Shown one piece after another: positions 54,683 to 64,000 of a stretch of DNA of 64,000 nt. The stretch is from NCBI GenBank assembly GCA_037893245.1, contig JBAIAA010000804.1, forward strand, positions 868,001 through 932,000, given 5' to 3'. Made by a program: the position numbers and the translations under genes. The notes under the pieces were generated by a model that searched no databases, was not told the origin of the DNA, and was given only the letters and a program-made list of their open reading frames with translations. Position 1 is the stretch's first letter. The number at the start of each line of letters is the position of its first letter. Source of the DNA: Crossaster papposus. Taxonomy: Eukaryota > Echinodermata > Asteroidea > Velatida > Solasteridae.

Positions 54683-56677
54683 CTGCAAGTAAAAAAGGGG
54701 ATGTGAATAAACATAAGCAATGTTACACTCTACGACTCAAAATGTTTTATTGGCTCTTTTATTTTTTGTTAAAGTTCCCGGCTTCTCATAAATGGTGCGG
54801 TTTTTCCATTAGGATGCCAAATACAACGTATATTGCATATGAAGCACGATATGTGGCAGAGAAACCCCCCCCCCCCCCCCCCCCCCTCTTTTGTGTTGAC
54901 CATTGTGTTCCCGGAATCTCAGGAATTCCTTTTAGGTTTCAAGGGGGGGTGGGTTAGGTTACAATAGTGTTGAGTGCGTATAAAGTATAGGGATAAGAGG
55001 GGGGTACCCCTCTGCCACATATCGTGCTGGGTATAGTATATTGACCAATTTGGCGCAACAGCATGAGTGTAACTGAAGGGTATGGGGAGCATAAATTATT
55101 TCGTATAAGCCGGTAAGAAAAATGTATGTATGTTGCTGGCATGGTTTGAGATGTCTTGCTTCATTATCTTGGGTTCTCGGAGTTTCAACAATTCCTTTGA
55201 TATTTGGGAAATATGTTAAGTGTATACAGTGTATGGGGTATGGAGTTTGTATGTATACCAAAGTGTGACGTCGTTTTCATAGTAATGCTTCTAAATTTGG
55301 TACACGGTGGACACAATGGGGACAATGGAAGTCAAAAGGTTTCCATTGGGTATATTTCTACAGATGAATATGTCTCGCACTACGGCCCATTAAGTCATGC
55401 ATGGTATATATTGAAAACTCACATTGTGGGTATGCAGATAATTCCAGTAAGGCCCGCCATAGCGAAGAACAGAATCGGGGCGTGACCAGACTGGACCGCC
55501 AATGAATAGGTGTAGGTCTGCACGATGAGAGAGGTAGCGGATACCAGGGAATAGACCAGTGCATATACAGAGAATAACGCACCTGGTGTAATGCAGACAC
55601 CAAACAAAATATAGAGTGAACATACGGCACTGGTAATCTAGTACGACGCACGTATTTTTTCGATTCTTTTTTTTCCGAATCCTAGTCCAAATTTGGTCAG
55701 ATTTAGTTTCAACTTCTCCTGACCAATAACACTAAATAGAGGATCAGAGGAGAATATAGGCGTTCCGTTGCTTAGGGCCAGTAATTAGCAGAGACCCTGC
55801 AAGTTTTTGCAAGTTCATCACAAGTTCATACTAGTTGACGCTACAATACTGGAGTGATGGAGTCGTGTACTCAACTCGAGGATTTTTGACGTTGAGGTCG
55901 TCTTTCAGTCCTTCAATCTCAAGTCAAGTCACTAGCTATTTTAAGTTTGTCATTGTTCAACCAGTTACTTGCTACTGGCTTCATGAAAGGACTTGACTTG
56001 TCAAAGGACTTGCAGGGACTCGAATACAACTCTTCAACGAACTAGACGTTAGCTTTTCGTTTAGTGGTGGTGTGGACCATACACTTTCAGGGGAAATCGG
56101 AATATCGTATTTCACTTACCGTGACTGTTTTTGTTGACGAGCCTTGTAAGTAGATTGACGAACACCGGTTGAGAAATGCCGGCTAATACACCAGCTAAGT
56201 TCGCTGAAAAAACCCCAGATAACGGCAAGTATGTGAAGTGTTAGGCATGTATACGTTATTGTTCATATACTACCAAGAAATAATTGTATTTGCGTGTGCA
56301 ATGATATACAAATTGTTTGTGAGTTAAATGAAAATTTCATCTGTCACCTCATATAAAATTATTTCCATCGCACAAATGTGAAATATTAATTTTATTTTAT
56401 ACAGTACTTTAAACAATCCTCTCTGTCTGATTTGTCAGAACGCGACCAATAATTCAGTGCACGTGATCAACGATCATCAATCAGATGACCAGTTAGGGAG
56501 CACGTGGTGTTGCTCATGTGTGCAGTAGGCGGGGCCTGTTACCTGCGTAGATCAGGACTGCGTTTGTCGTCGCAACACCTGCGAGAAGCGTCTGCGCAAC
56601 TCCAGACAAAATACCCAAGTAAATCGACCAGTATCCAGAAAGAACCCGCTCCAGGAACCAAACAACGAAGGGTGTCA
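54577..56677 (-). CDS. MFS transporter, SLC46-like, C-terminal part (4 exons)
   Basis: Four - strand exons join in frame: 56677-56543, 56203-56120, 55582-55423 and 54682-54577 (stop TAA), 485 nt and about 161 residues. The product has about five hydrophobic helices: VVWFLERVLSGYWSIYLGIL, AANLAGVLAGISQPVFVNLL, GALFSVYALVYSLVSATSL and APILFFAMAGLTGIICIPT. After the second comes TRLVNKNSHG then ALFSV, matching the 'SKLV..xEQGALFA' loop between helices of SLC46 (proton-coupled folate transporter) proteins. The tail is polar and acidic. A full protein would be about 450 residues, and the N-terminal half was not found up to 64000. It may lie outside the window, or this may be a relic. The family is assigned from remembered motif pattern, not a search. 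Confidence 0.65.
54838..55040. repeat. Inverted partner of 58285-58470 with poly(C)
   Basis: GATATGTGGCAGAG, poly(C), TTTTGTGTTGACCATTGTG, AAGTATAGGGATAAGAGG and CTCTGCCACATATCGTGC appear inverted at 58285-58470, and part of it also at 57378-57440. It lies in the last intron of the SLC46-like gene. Confidence 0.85.
55423..55582 (-). CDS. SLC46-like exon
   Basis: On the - strand it follows TTACACCAG and ends before GTGAGT. It reads ALFSVYALVYSLVSATSLIV then QTYTYSLAVQSGHAPILFFA and a final helix ending GIICIPT. Confidence 0.68.
55791..56035. mobile_element. CAGGG element (ACTTGTGAC family), copy 3, degenerate
   Basis: GACCCTGCAAG at the left, GGACTTGCAGGGACTCGAAT at the right, with the family words CATTGTTCAACCAGTTACTT and GGCTTCATGAAAGGACTTG. 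It lies in an intron of the SLC46-like gene. Confidence 0.65.
56120..56203 (-). CDS. SLC46-like exon
   Basis: On the - strand it follows GGGTTTTTTCAG and ends before GTAAGT. It reads NLAGVLAGISQPVFVNLLTR then LVNKNSH, with phase-1 joins on both sides that create Ala and Gly codons. Confidence 0.68.
56543..56677 (-). CDS. SLC46-like exon (first exon seen)
   Basis: On the - strand it follows TTTATCCACAG and ends before GTAACA. It reads TPFVVWFLERVLSGYWSIYL then GILSGVAQTLLAGVATTNAV LIYA. Two bases at the start complete a codon of an unseen upstream exon. Confidence 0.65.
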
Positions 56678-56977
56678 CTGTGGATAAAAATACCGGGGAA
56701 AACAGCTATATTTGCATATTTTATTTTATTTATGTGTGCGAGAGCTATAGATTTAAAAGTGTCAACGCAAAGCTGGGAAAATCAACCGATGTACAACACG
56801 CTGATAATGACAAATTGGAAATCGTAACTACAAATAAAACACTTGGCGTGGTTAATATAACAGATGTGTGCTTATTAGCTATAATTCTGAGTGCCATTAC
56901 TATTATTTTGTTTTCGTCTTCGTGCTGGACTATTTTTGTACCCATGGGAAAATTAATTCATATTAAACGATGAGTCC

Positions 56978-57377
56978 CAGTAGGCCTATGTTTATAATAA
57001 TATAGAGTTGACAACAACAATAAATTATACTGTACCTCAGTCGAAATTCTGACCGCGGGCAGGAATTGGCAAATCTTCCTCCATATTTTTACCCCTTATT
57101 GATCAATACAGTTTCTAGTACTGCATACAATGAAGCTTCATCGCTGGAGAATGTAGTGGCGTACTAACGTATAACGTGGACATTGTGTTTTGCAATGCGA
57201 GTTCAGTGAAGCTGAACCGGTGTCATAATTATAAAAATACGGACCTCTTTTTCGATTATATTCAAACGAACATAATAGCCCAACCACGGTGGTTGGGCCC
57301 ATTGTGCATTGTAAATTAGACTCTGCTGCAGCCGTTCAACAGCAGCACCACATGCTATGTGTGCATAGTATACCCAT
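56978..57377. other. Intergenic, no gene recognised
   Basis: Contains a small palindrome CCCAACCACGGTGGTTGGG at 57279-57297. Otherwise unremarkable. Confidence 0.5.
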
Positions 57378-57525
57378 GCAGAGGGGTACCCCACTCTTAT
57401 CCCTATACTTTATACGCACTCAACACTATTGTAACCTACCCCCCTTGAAACCTATAGGGCATAATAAGCTTCAATTTGAGACCAGTTTGAGGTCGTTCAC
57501 TTTCTGGTTGGCTGAGTAATCTTTC
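57378..57525. repeat. Dispersed repeat related to 54838 and 58285
   Basis: AGAGGGGTACCCCACTCTTA, TATACGCACTCAACACTATT and TTGAGACCAGTTTGAGGTCG. The last word recurs inverted at 58655-58685. Confidence 0.75.
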
Positions 57526-57544
57526 ACTCTCAAAATATATGTAT

Positions 57545-57965
57545 TAAAATTAGGTAAAGAATTGGTAAAAATTGTAACCAACAATTTTGTACATTAATTT
57601 TTTCAAGTTTGACTAATGTCGGGTACATTTTCCACAACGTTAGATACATTTGTTAACAATTGTTTAAAAAAAAAATTGTTATGTGGTTCATCCGATAACC
57701 AACGGCTGGCAACATTTATTCATTTTACCCAACGTTAATTAAATTTTACAATATTTTACCAACGAAGTTGGGTACATTTTCTCATTTTAATAAACCGTTA
57801 ATTACCAGGTGAACAACACAACAATTGGTTTAAAAATTGATAAAAACATTTGCCCAACGTTGGGTAAAATACAGGCCTACCCAACATTGGTCAAATCGAA
57901 CAAATGTACACATTGTTGGTTAAAATGTTAACCAACCAAATGTTAATACATGTTTTTGATAGTGT
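57545..57965. repeat. CCAACGTTGG-rich palindromic repeat region
   Basis: At least ten variants of TTACCCAACGTTGGGTAA or its halves (ACCAAC, GTTGGGTA, CCAACGTTA) occur in both orientations in about 420 bases, suggesting repeated duplication of a short palindrome. Confidence 0.7.
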
Positions 57966-58284
57966 TGTTTGAATGAGGTGGGGTACAATGCCATTTAGAG
58001 AACTTTAATGAAGAACGATACCAATTGAATTTTACATGTGCTTTGAAAAATAAAACCTATCAAAAGCATATGCTTTTTCTAAAAGCAACCTTCTACCAAA
58101 CAATGGTTTAAACAACGTTCAAGGTCATCATGGCACTACCTTATTCAGGAACAGGTCGACCAGGATAGCAATTAGAAAATGCATTTCTTACCACTGTAAG
58201 GCTCCCAAAACGTGCATATTATTTGTTGGTAACCGCAAACGATCTCTGCTGATGTCAACTGCACCATCTTGTCAACTTAAGTTG

Positions 58285-58470
58285 TTTATCATATACCCAG
58301 CACGATATGTGGCAGAGGGGTACCCCCCTCTTATCCCTATACTTTATACGCACTCAACACTATTACCTAACCCATCCCCCTTGAAACAGAATTCCTAACA
58401 TTCCGGGAACACAATGGTCAACACAAAAGAGGGGGGGGGGGGGGGGGGGTTCTCTGCCGCATATGGCGCT
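58285..58470. repeat. Inverted partner of 54838-55040 with poly(G)
   Basis: CCCAGCACGATATGTGGCAG, CCCTCTTATCCCTATACTTT and AACACAATGGTCAACACAAA, then a G run of about 20. Confidence 0.85.
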
Positions 58471-58699
58471 TCATATGGTTTATCAGACAATGTCCGACAA
58501 ACCTGGTGTAAGTTATGTAATCAGTGTCCAAAAGCCAATCCTGCAAAGGATTAGGCACAGCAAAAAGATCTTTAAGCCATTATTTTACAAAACATGTAAC
58601 AAATGGCATTTTACCCCGCCTCATTCAAACAATGATTGCTTAGCCAACCGGAAAGTGAACGACCTGAAACTGGTCTCAAATTGAAGCTGATGCCCTAGC

Positions 58700-59474
58700 G
58701 CATCTATATCATATCATTATATTTACGGATATGATATTGGGTTTCCCTATATAATCATGGCTTTAGGAACTGTTGCGTTTTTCAAGAGACACCCTGTACA
58801 TGGCGAGTCAAAAAGAAAGTGATCTGCATGGGCTAAATGTTTTTTAACTAAAAAAACAACAACAATTGGGCCTATGAATTTCCACTCCTTGCTATCAGAA
58901 GTTATGGATAAGCATGTTCTATTAAAAGAACCCTTCACAGCTATATTCCTAATTATATATTCTTAATTGTCCTATTTCAAAAAAACCAATGCAGCCACTT
59001 ACCGATCATTATTTGTCTCATTTTGTGATCGAAATTACGTCACATAGCCCCGATTCACTAGCGCCCGCGGGTAAAATCTGGATCTAGAGCATTGATAATT
59101 CCGGGATTTACATAAAGGAAGGCGCTGTCCTACTCCAACTAACGACAGGGTTAGAGTAGCCCAATTAGTGTGGCTTATATAATTCGTTGTGTTAAACCAA
59201 CATGTTTTTATTTTAATTAGATATTCTTGTATAAATATATTGTTTTGGAGTTGTAATATGGCATACGATTACTTTATTTCTAGTAACAGCCAATCGCTTA
59301 TCTAGTTTTTTATGGAGATCAGTGCGTGGCTATAATGTGGGTGTATAGACGTGAATGTCTGATCATCAGTTCATATATAAATACACCCCTGACCACCAAT
59401 TTCAGATGGAGCGAACAAAATATATACATTTATTCTAGAGACTCATGGTGGTCTGACTTGAGTACTTGATAGGA
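58700..59474. other. Intergenic, no gene recognised
   Basis: A TATA-like CATATATAAATACACCCC at 59371 is the only promoter-like word seen. No transcript is supported. Confidence 0.4.
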
Positions 59475-59877
59475 TTAAAGGTTGGATATACCATTTGTAA
59501 TTGCTTGAATTATCAGGAATGGGTAAAACAAATTGGGGGAGGGGGTTGGATTTTACAGTAAATATTGTTTAACTGACCTGTCCGAAGTTTTACAATCACG
59601 GATGCTGAGAAAAGTAAGAAAAACTGTGTTTTTCGTATTCAACCGGCGGCGGGCAGTGGTTATTATTTTGTGTTCTTGGTTTTTTTTCGCGATCGTCGTC
59701 CAGCGATCGTGATTCTCTTTTTATAAAATTGTATTTTTCAGAACAATTACAGAACATCGAGTTTAATCATTTTACTGGATGCCTAAATCATTATTTACTT
59801 TTAAATAAGTAAGATATTTCTTAATAATTCGGTAGTAAAAAAAGGCGATATCTGCAAATGGTGTATCCTACCTTCAA
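59475..59877. mobile_element. TTAA MITE, GGTAGGATACACC family
   Basis: TTAAAGGTTGGATATACCATT at the left and GGTGTATCCTACCTTCAA at the right. 403 bp. Confidence 0.86.
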
Positions 59878-60239
59878 TATAGTTAGGCAGAACAATTAGC
59901 TCTTTTTTCGCTTTTTCAAAACTTGTCCGGCGCTCTCTCTACATGAGAAAATTTATGAATGATCGTTGTATGACGCACGTAAAGATAATTACAACACATA
60001 AATATACCGACAGAAAAGCAATTTATATCTTTCTTGTGTGAAAAATTCATGGGAACCGTGCGACCAGCATTGAAGCATATAAAGGCATAAAAGCTCGACA
60101 GACTACCAACAATAGGGTTCTAAATTTTAATGCTCTGGAGTACCCGTAGGCCTGTCAATTATGTCGACGAAGACGTGCAAGGAAAAGGTAAACCGTCCTT
60201 TATGACTGGCTATATGACTTTTATATCGACTTTATTATT

Positions 60240-60880
60240 AATATCGATGATCTTTTCATCTCCGTGGTTGCCTTATTTATTATTCATAAATACCTAGGAG
60301 AGTTGATAGCTTCTGATTGTACCATTAAAAGACAAAATATGAATATTATATACGTTTTCGGTCTAGTTCCTTTGATATATAGGCCATCTTTCCGTTCCAG
60401 CTCCTTCACAATTTCCGAACTGGATTAATGAAACCAAACATGTATACGAAGCTGGGTTTTGAAAAACAAGCTGGGTTTTGAAAAACGGCCATACTCTGGT
60501 CGCGTGGCCGCCAAGTACACGTACGCGCAGCTGTATAACATTTTGTTACAATCGGGCCACTGTTTTGGGCCACATATTAATTATTAAATAAATATGTGGT
60601 TGGCCAATTAAACCGGCCCGATTTTATTTATCATAAATCGGTTGATATTTCTGTATTTTTCTTCAAATTTTACTTTAAAATAAATAAATACAAAACAAAA
60701 ACAAAAAATCCAGTCGGCCTCCAAAAAGGAAGAGGGCGGGGACGCTAAACATGTGTTTATTTTACTTGGCCTAACCGATGTCGTTTCATCTAATATCTTA
60801 GTGGTTGCCTTATTTATTATCATTGAGTGCGTATAGCTTGTTGATATACTAAGAAGAAACTGATAGCTTTAGTTGTTTTC
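60240..60880. repeat. Imperfect direct duplication, shared word with 7737
   Basis: GGTTGCCTTATTTATTAT is at both 60263 and 60803, each followed by an A-GATAGCTT word. GAGAGTTGATAGCTTCTGATTG at 60299 is also at 7728-7749 in the receptor gene intron. Confidence 0.5.
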
Positions 60881-62378
60881 CTTGTCAAAAGGCAGTATTC
60901 GAAGATCGAAATCGTCTTATATAAATTAATTTAAAAATTGTTAAATAAATTAGTCTGATGTGTCCCTAACTAATATAGCACACATACCAATGTATTAATT
61001 TATTCGGAAAACGTTTGACAGTCAGTCAGTCAGCCCGATTATCCCGATGTGTGCGTGACTCAATCACACACTATACTAATTTACTTAGCATACGAAATTG
61101 ATTGACATGAAAATAATTAGACCTCTAATTGCTGCCTTAATAGCTAATTGCTGCGGTAATAGCTTAGACAAATTTGATCTGTAATGACGAATATTTCTGA
61201 GAATTTTTTTAAATAGAGTGGCTAACATTTGAAATTGAATGCTAAATGACTAAATTGGTTTGGTAAAAGCGTGTGTTTTTTCTTCTCGGACGAAATTTAG
61301 TGTGAGAGTTGGTGAATTAAAATGAATATTTTGTTTTAATCGCCGAAAAAACCTATAGTACGATTTTTAATGCAAGTACATGTAGCTTTTGAAAACTGAT
61401 AATTAATGTTATCACTGCAAAATAACATGCATTTTTCTCAACAAACACACGGTTTGTCCCAAGCTCTCGTTTAATGGGCTGATGCTTGCCACAGTGCAGA
61501 AATAATAAACATTGTCACTGGGCAGAAACCCCAACTTTGTCTAAGGACAATGCATGTTAATTGATATGAACCGGCTAATGGTTGCCAGGGTATAAAAATA
61601 GTAAACATTATGACGTGGCGTGGCGGCCAACCAATAACGTTTTACAAAAACAGAACAAATTGATACAAATGTAATACGGTTCGCGTCCTACATAGTCAGG
61701 TATAGCTTAGGGATGGAATCGTGACCGACTGGCCCAAAGCACCAAATTTGGTAGGTACCTTCTATAGGCCCCAGAAATAAATTTTAGAAGGGGTGACACC
61801 AAGAAATATTTTTGGAAGGTACCTAATTTGCATAATTTCAAAATGGCTGCAAAATCCTATTCTTAAGCACTAATTTCGGTACATTTTTATCATTTGAAAG
61901 CAAAAGTCATTTTGAAATATTTACTTCGGTGTTTTGTTTACATATTCTGCACTTAAACAACATTAATTTGCTGATGATGTGCCTAGGTAATTATGTTTAG
62001 TCAGAAATCCAAGATGGCCACGATAATAATAAATTAAGTATCGTGTTTATTGGGAAGCAGCGTAATCATACATGTCACTCACCGTTTTTAAATTTTTTAG
62101 AACGATTATCGGTCACCTGGGAAGGACATTAAAGATGGACTACAACGGAATAATGATAAAGGCTTTGTTGCCTTTTTTTGTTCGAGAAATGTATAATGAT
62201 TACTAATATATCATTAGTATTCAATAAATCTTGTTCCTTCATGCAAAAAAACCCCAAAATTCGGATCGGCGTTCTACGACCCAGAAAAACTCAGCCTTCA
62301 GCAAAAGCCCTTAACTCATGAATAATTCATACGTTGTGTGTGACGTACTACCCATGACGATTTACTCGGGTCGATCGT
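60881..62378. other. Intergenic, no gene recognised
   Basis: AT-rich. TAATTGCTGC is repeated near 61120-61150. No supported ORF. Confidence 0.5.
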
Positions 62379-62669
62379 GTGCGTGCGCATTTTTACCGTA
62401 CAATGCAATGCGGAATAACAGCGGACAAGCTAGGCTATATTTTGGTACAACTATTTTCGACCGAAAAACAGCGAAAAATGTCCGATAGCAGCGAGTATTG
62501 GGAAGACCACAGTATAGATGAGGAAGAGGCATTTCGTGGAGGTACTTCTGAGGACAGTGATGGCAGCTCTAGCGATGAGGGGAGCTCACCAGACGAGAGA
62601 GAAGGCGATGACTCTGCGGCCACGGCAGACCCGGCGGTTGCCGATGACTCGGCCGACGTGAAGCAGTAG
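62379..62669 (+). CDS. Acidic Ser/Asp/Glu-rich ORF, unrecognised
   Basis: A 96-codon ORF. From an internal Met at about residue 34 it is MSDSSEYWEDHSIDEEEAFR then strings of S, D, E and A with TADPAVADDSADVKQ at the end. The DNA is GC-richer than its surroundings. Composition resembles the acidic N-terminal region of nuclear or transposon-encoded proteins. No catalytic motif. It ends 10 bases before a perfect hairpin. It could be a first exon or a transposon remnant. Confidence 0.4.
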   Translation: MRAHFYRTMQCGITADKLGYILVQLFSTEKQRKMSDSSEYWEDHSIDEEEAFRGGTSEDSDGSSSDEGSSPDEREGDDSAATADPAVADDSADVKQ

Positions 62670-62670
62670 G

Positions 62671-62763
62671 CCTGGTGGTAGCCCTAGTCTATGGCCCCGC
62701 ACTAGACTATAGCACAGAGGTAGTCTAGTGCGGGGCCATAGACTAGGGCTAGCCTGGTGGTAG
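62671..62763. repeat. Perfect 30-bp-arm hairpin flanked by direct repeats
   Basis: Arms 62680-62709 and 62721-62750 (AGCCCTAGTCTATGGCCCCG CACTAGACTA and its exact complement) with an 11-base loop. CCTGGTGGTAG lies on both sides (62671 and 62753). Confidence 0.93.
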
Positions 62764-62935
62764 TAGTACGAATTCTCTCGATGTTTGGCGCTTTCAATGT
62801 GGGGATCGATCCAGGCTTTAAACGAAACTTTGTTGTCAATCCCAGTGAATTTTTCAAAGCACTTGAAGGTTCAACACAGTCCTCTGAAAAATGTGCTGAA
62901 CAAATCAAAGGCCTACTTCTTGCCGAGAAGGTCAG
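62702..62935 (-). pseudogene. THAP zinc-finger fragment (C-terminal half)
   Basis: The - strand reads ARSRPLICSAHFSEDCVEPS then SALKNSLGLTTKFRLKPGSI PTL. The C-x-x-H of CSAHF and the F-x-LKPGxIPT ending are the second zinc-ligand pair and AVPTIF-box of THAP DNA-binding domains. The first half (C-x-C) was not found upstream, and the reading runs out into the hairpin. Likely a relic of a THAP-containing transposase or host protein. Confidence 0.65.
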
Positions 62936-63045
62936 AAGGTGAAATCCTTTCGTGTTAGACCGAGTTACTGGCCTCTTGTTATCGCTTTTTTAACATTTGG
63001 GCATTATCTTGCGCTACTAGAGGCCGAGCCAGAAGATATCGAAAT

Positions 63046-64000
63046 CTAGAAAGCTCTAGAAAGTGGTTCAAATTGTCGCAAAAATCCACACAAATACTTG
63101 ACAACATAAAATCGTCTAAATAGCCTTCCATATGTGTCCATGCAGAACCTGACTGGCTTGGGGGTACTCACGATCAATTCTTGACGTGCAAATTAAGGAA
63201 ATTCGATGGCAGTTTCCCTGCGACTATACTGAACTTCTGCTGTAGCCATCTTGGAAGTTGCATTGTGGGATGCCTGTGACGTCACAGGCCAAAGTCTATC
63301 GATCGTACCGTGTCGTACTCGTAGTCGTACTCGTAAACAAGCGCGCGGCCGGGTTGCAGCAGCGACTGTTTCATGACATGGTACAAGCTGTGTGTACTCG
63401 TGGCTGCGTGCTGAGGAGACCCACTCGCGCGCTCTGCGCTGGCGCCCTACGTTTGCATTCGAGCGCAGCGTTGCCCACAATATAAAGTGTACGGTCGAGT
63501 ACGAGTTTAATATTGGCAGCGAGCTGCCAACTCGCTGCCAATATTAAACTCGTACTCGACCGTACACTTTATATTGTGGGCAACGCTGCGCTCGAATGCA
63601 AACGTAGGGCGCCAGAGTGGGTCTCCTCAGCACGCAGCCACTAGTACACACAGCTTGTACCATGTCATGAAACAGTCGCTGCTGCAACCCGGCCGCGCAC
63701 TTGTTTACGAGTACGACTACGAGTACGACACGGTACGATCGATAGACTTTGGCCTGTGACGTCACAGGCATCCCACAATGCAACTTCCACGATGGCTACA
63801 ACAGAAGTTCAGTATAGTTGCAGGGAAACTGCCATCGAATTTCCTTAATTTGCACGTCAAGAATTGATCGTGAGTACCCCCAAGCCAGTCAGGTTCTGCA
63901 TGGACACATATGGAAGGCTATTTAGACGATTTAGAGGTATGTTGTCAAGTATTTGTGTGGATTTTTGCGACATTTTGAACCACTTTCTAGAGCTTTCTAG
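63046..64000. repeat. Palindrome of at least 955 bp (arms about 478 bp), runs off window
   Basis: CTAGAAAGCTCTAGAAAGTG at 63046 is mirrored by the last bases of the window, and similarity continues to the centre near 63523 (TTGGCAGCGAG / CTCGCTGCCAA). Differences are few: scattered substitutions and a 13-base insertion CGCGCGCTCTGCG in the left arm. Each arm holds TGTGACGTCACA and the GTCGTACTCGTAGTCGTACT run. Equivalent ORFs on both strands are mirror images. Confidence 0.93.

Noticed and set aside
60161-60187. Possible first exon MSTKTCKEK followed by GTAAAC, with a TATA-like word at 59371
   Set aside because: Only nine codons, no downstream exon found, and a MITE lies between the TATA-like word and the ATG.
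63193-63783. Matching ORFs on both strands (MHCGMPVTSQ.. and MWATLRSNAN..)
   Set aside because: They are mirror images produced by the palindrome; no recognised domain.

Overview
This window is nuclear DNA from an animal. Coding sequence is split into short exons with GT/AG introns, and the introns and intergenic DNA are AT-rich and packed with short inverted-repeat transposons, minisatellites and poly(C)/poly(G) runs. The mix of tRNA-like repeats with A and B boxes, SINEs ending in an L2-type tail (AAAGCGCTATATAAA) and the style of the adhesion receptor suggest a marine invertebrate deuterostome, perhaps an echinoderm. That placement is inference and was not tested by any search.

Region 1 (about 1160-28830, + strand) holds the 3' part of an adhesion G-protein-coupled receptor gene. 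I could join 18 exons in one reading frame (1530 nt, 509 codons plus a TGA stop at 28826-28828). They encode part of a GAIN domain, a GPS autoproteolysis motif, a complete seven-helix domain and a short basic/serine-rich cytoplasmic tail. The first exons and the N-terminal ectodomain lie upstream of the window. Nearly every intron carries one or more small transposons.

Region 2 (about 28830-54570) has no convincing host gene apart from one weak candidate exon near 42.2 kb. It holds a tRNA-like repeat, more MITEs, a 4-kb inverted-repeat element that contains a decayed RTE-type LINE which in turn contains a SINE, mirrored GGATCAAGTTG minisatellites, and two GC-rich elements built from CCCGGG and TTCACACT words.

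Region 3 (54577-56677, - strand) holds four exons that splice in frame to give the C-terminal about 161 residues of a major-facilitator transporter most like the SLC46 (proton-coupled folate transporter) family. Its N-terminal exons were not found in the window.

Region 4 (56680-64000) is again repeat-rich. It ends with an acidic ORF, a perfect 30-bp-arm hairpin, a THAP zinc-finger fragment on the - strand, and a near-perfect palindrome of at least 955 bp that reaches the window edge.

The most striking theme is transposon structure. Two clans of non-autonomous elements dominate: one with TGTGACC ends and one flanked by TTAA. Several copies are nested inside copies of the same family, including a three-level nest at 19250-20182 with readable target-site duplications.
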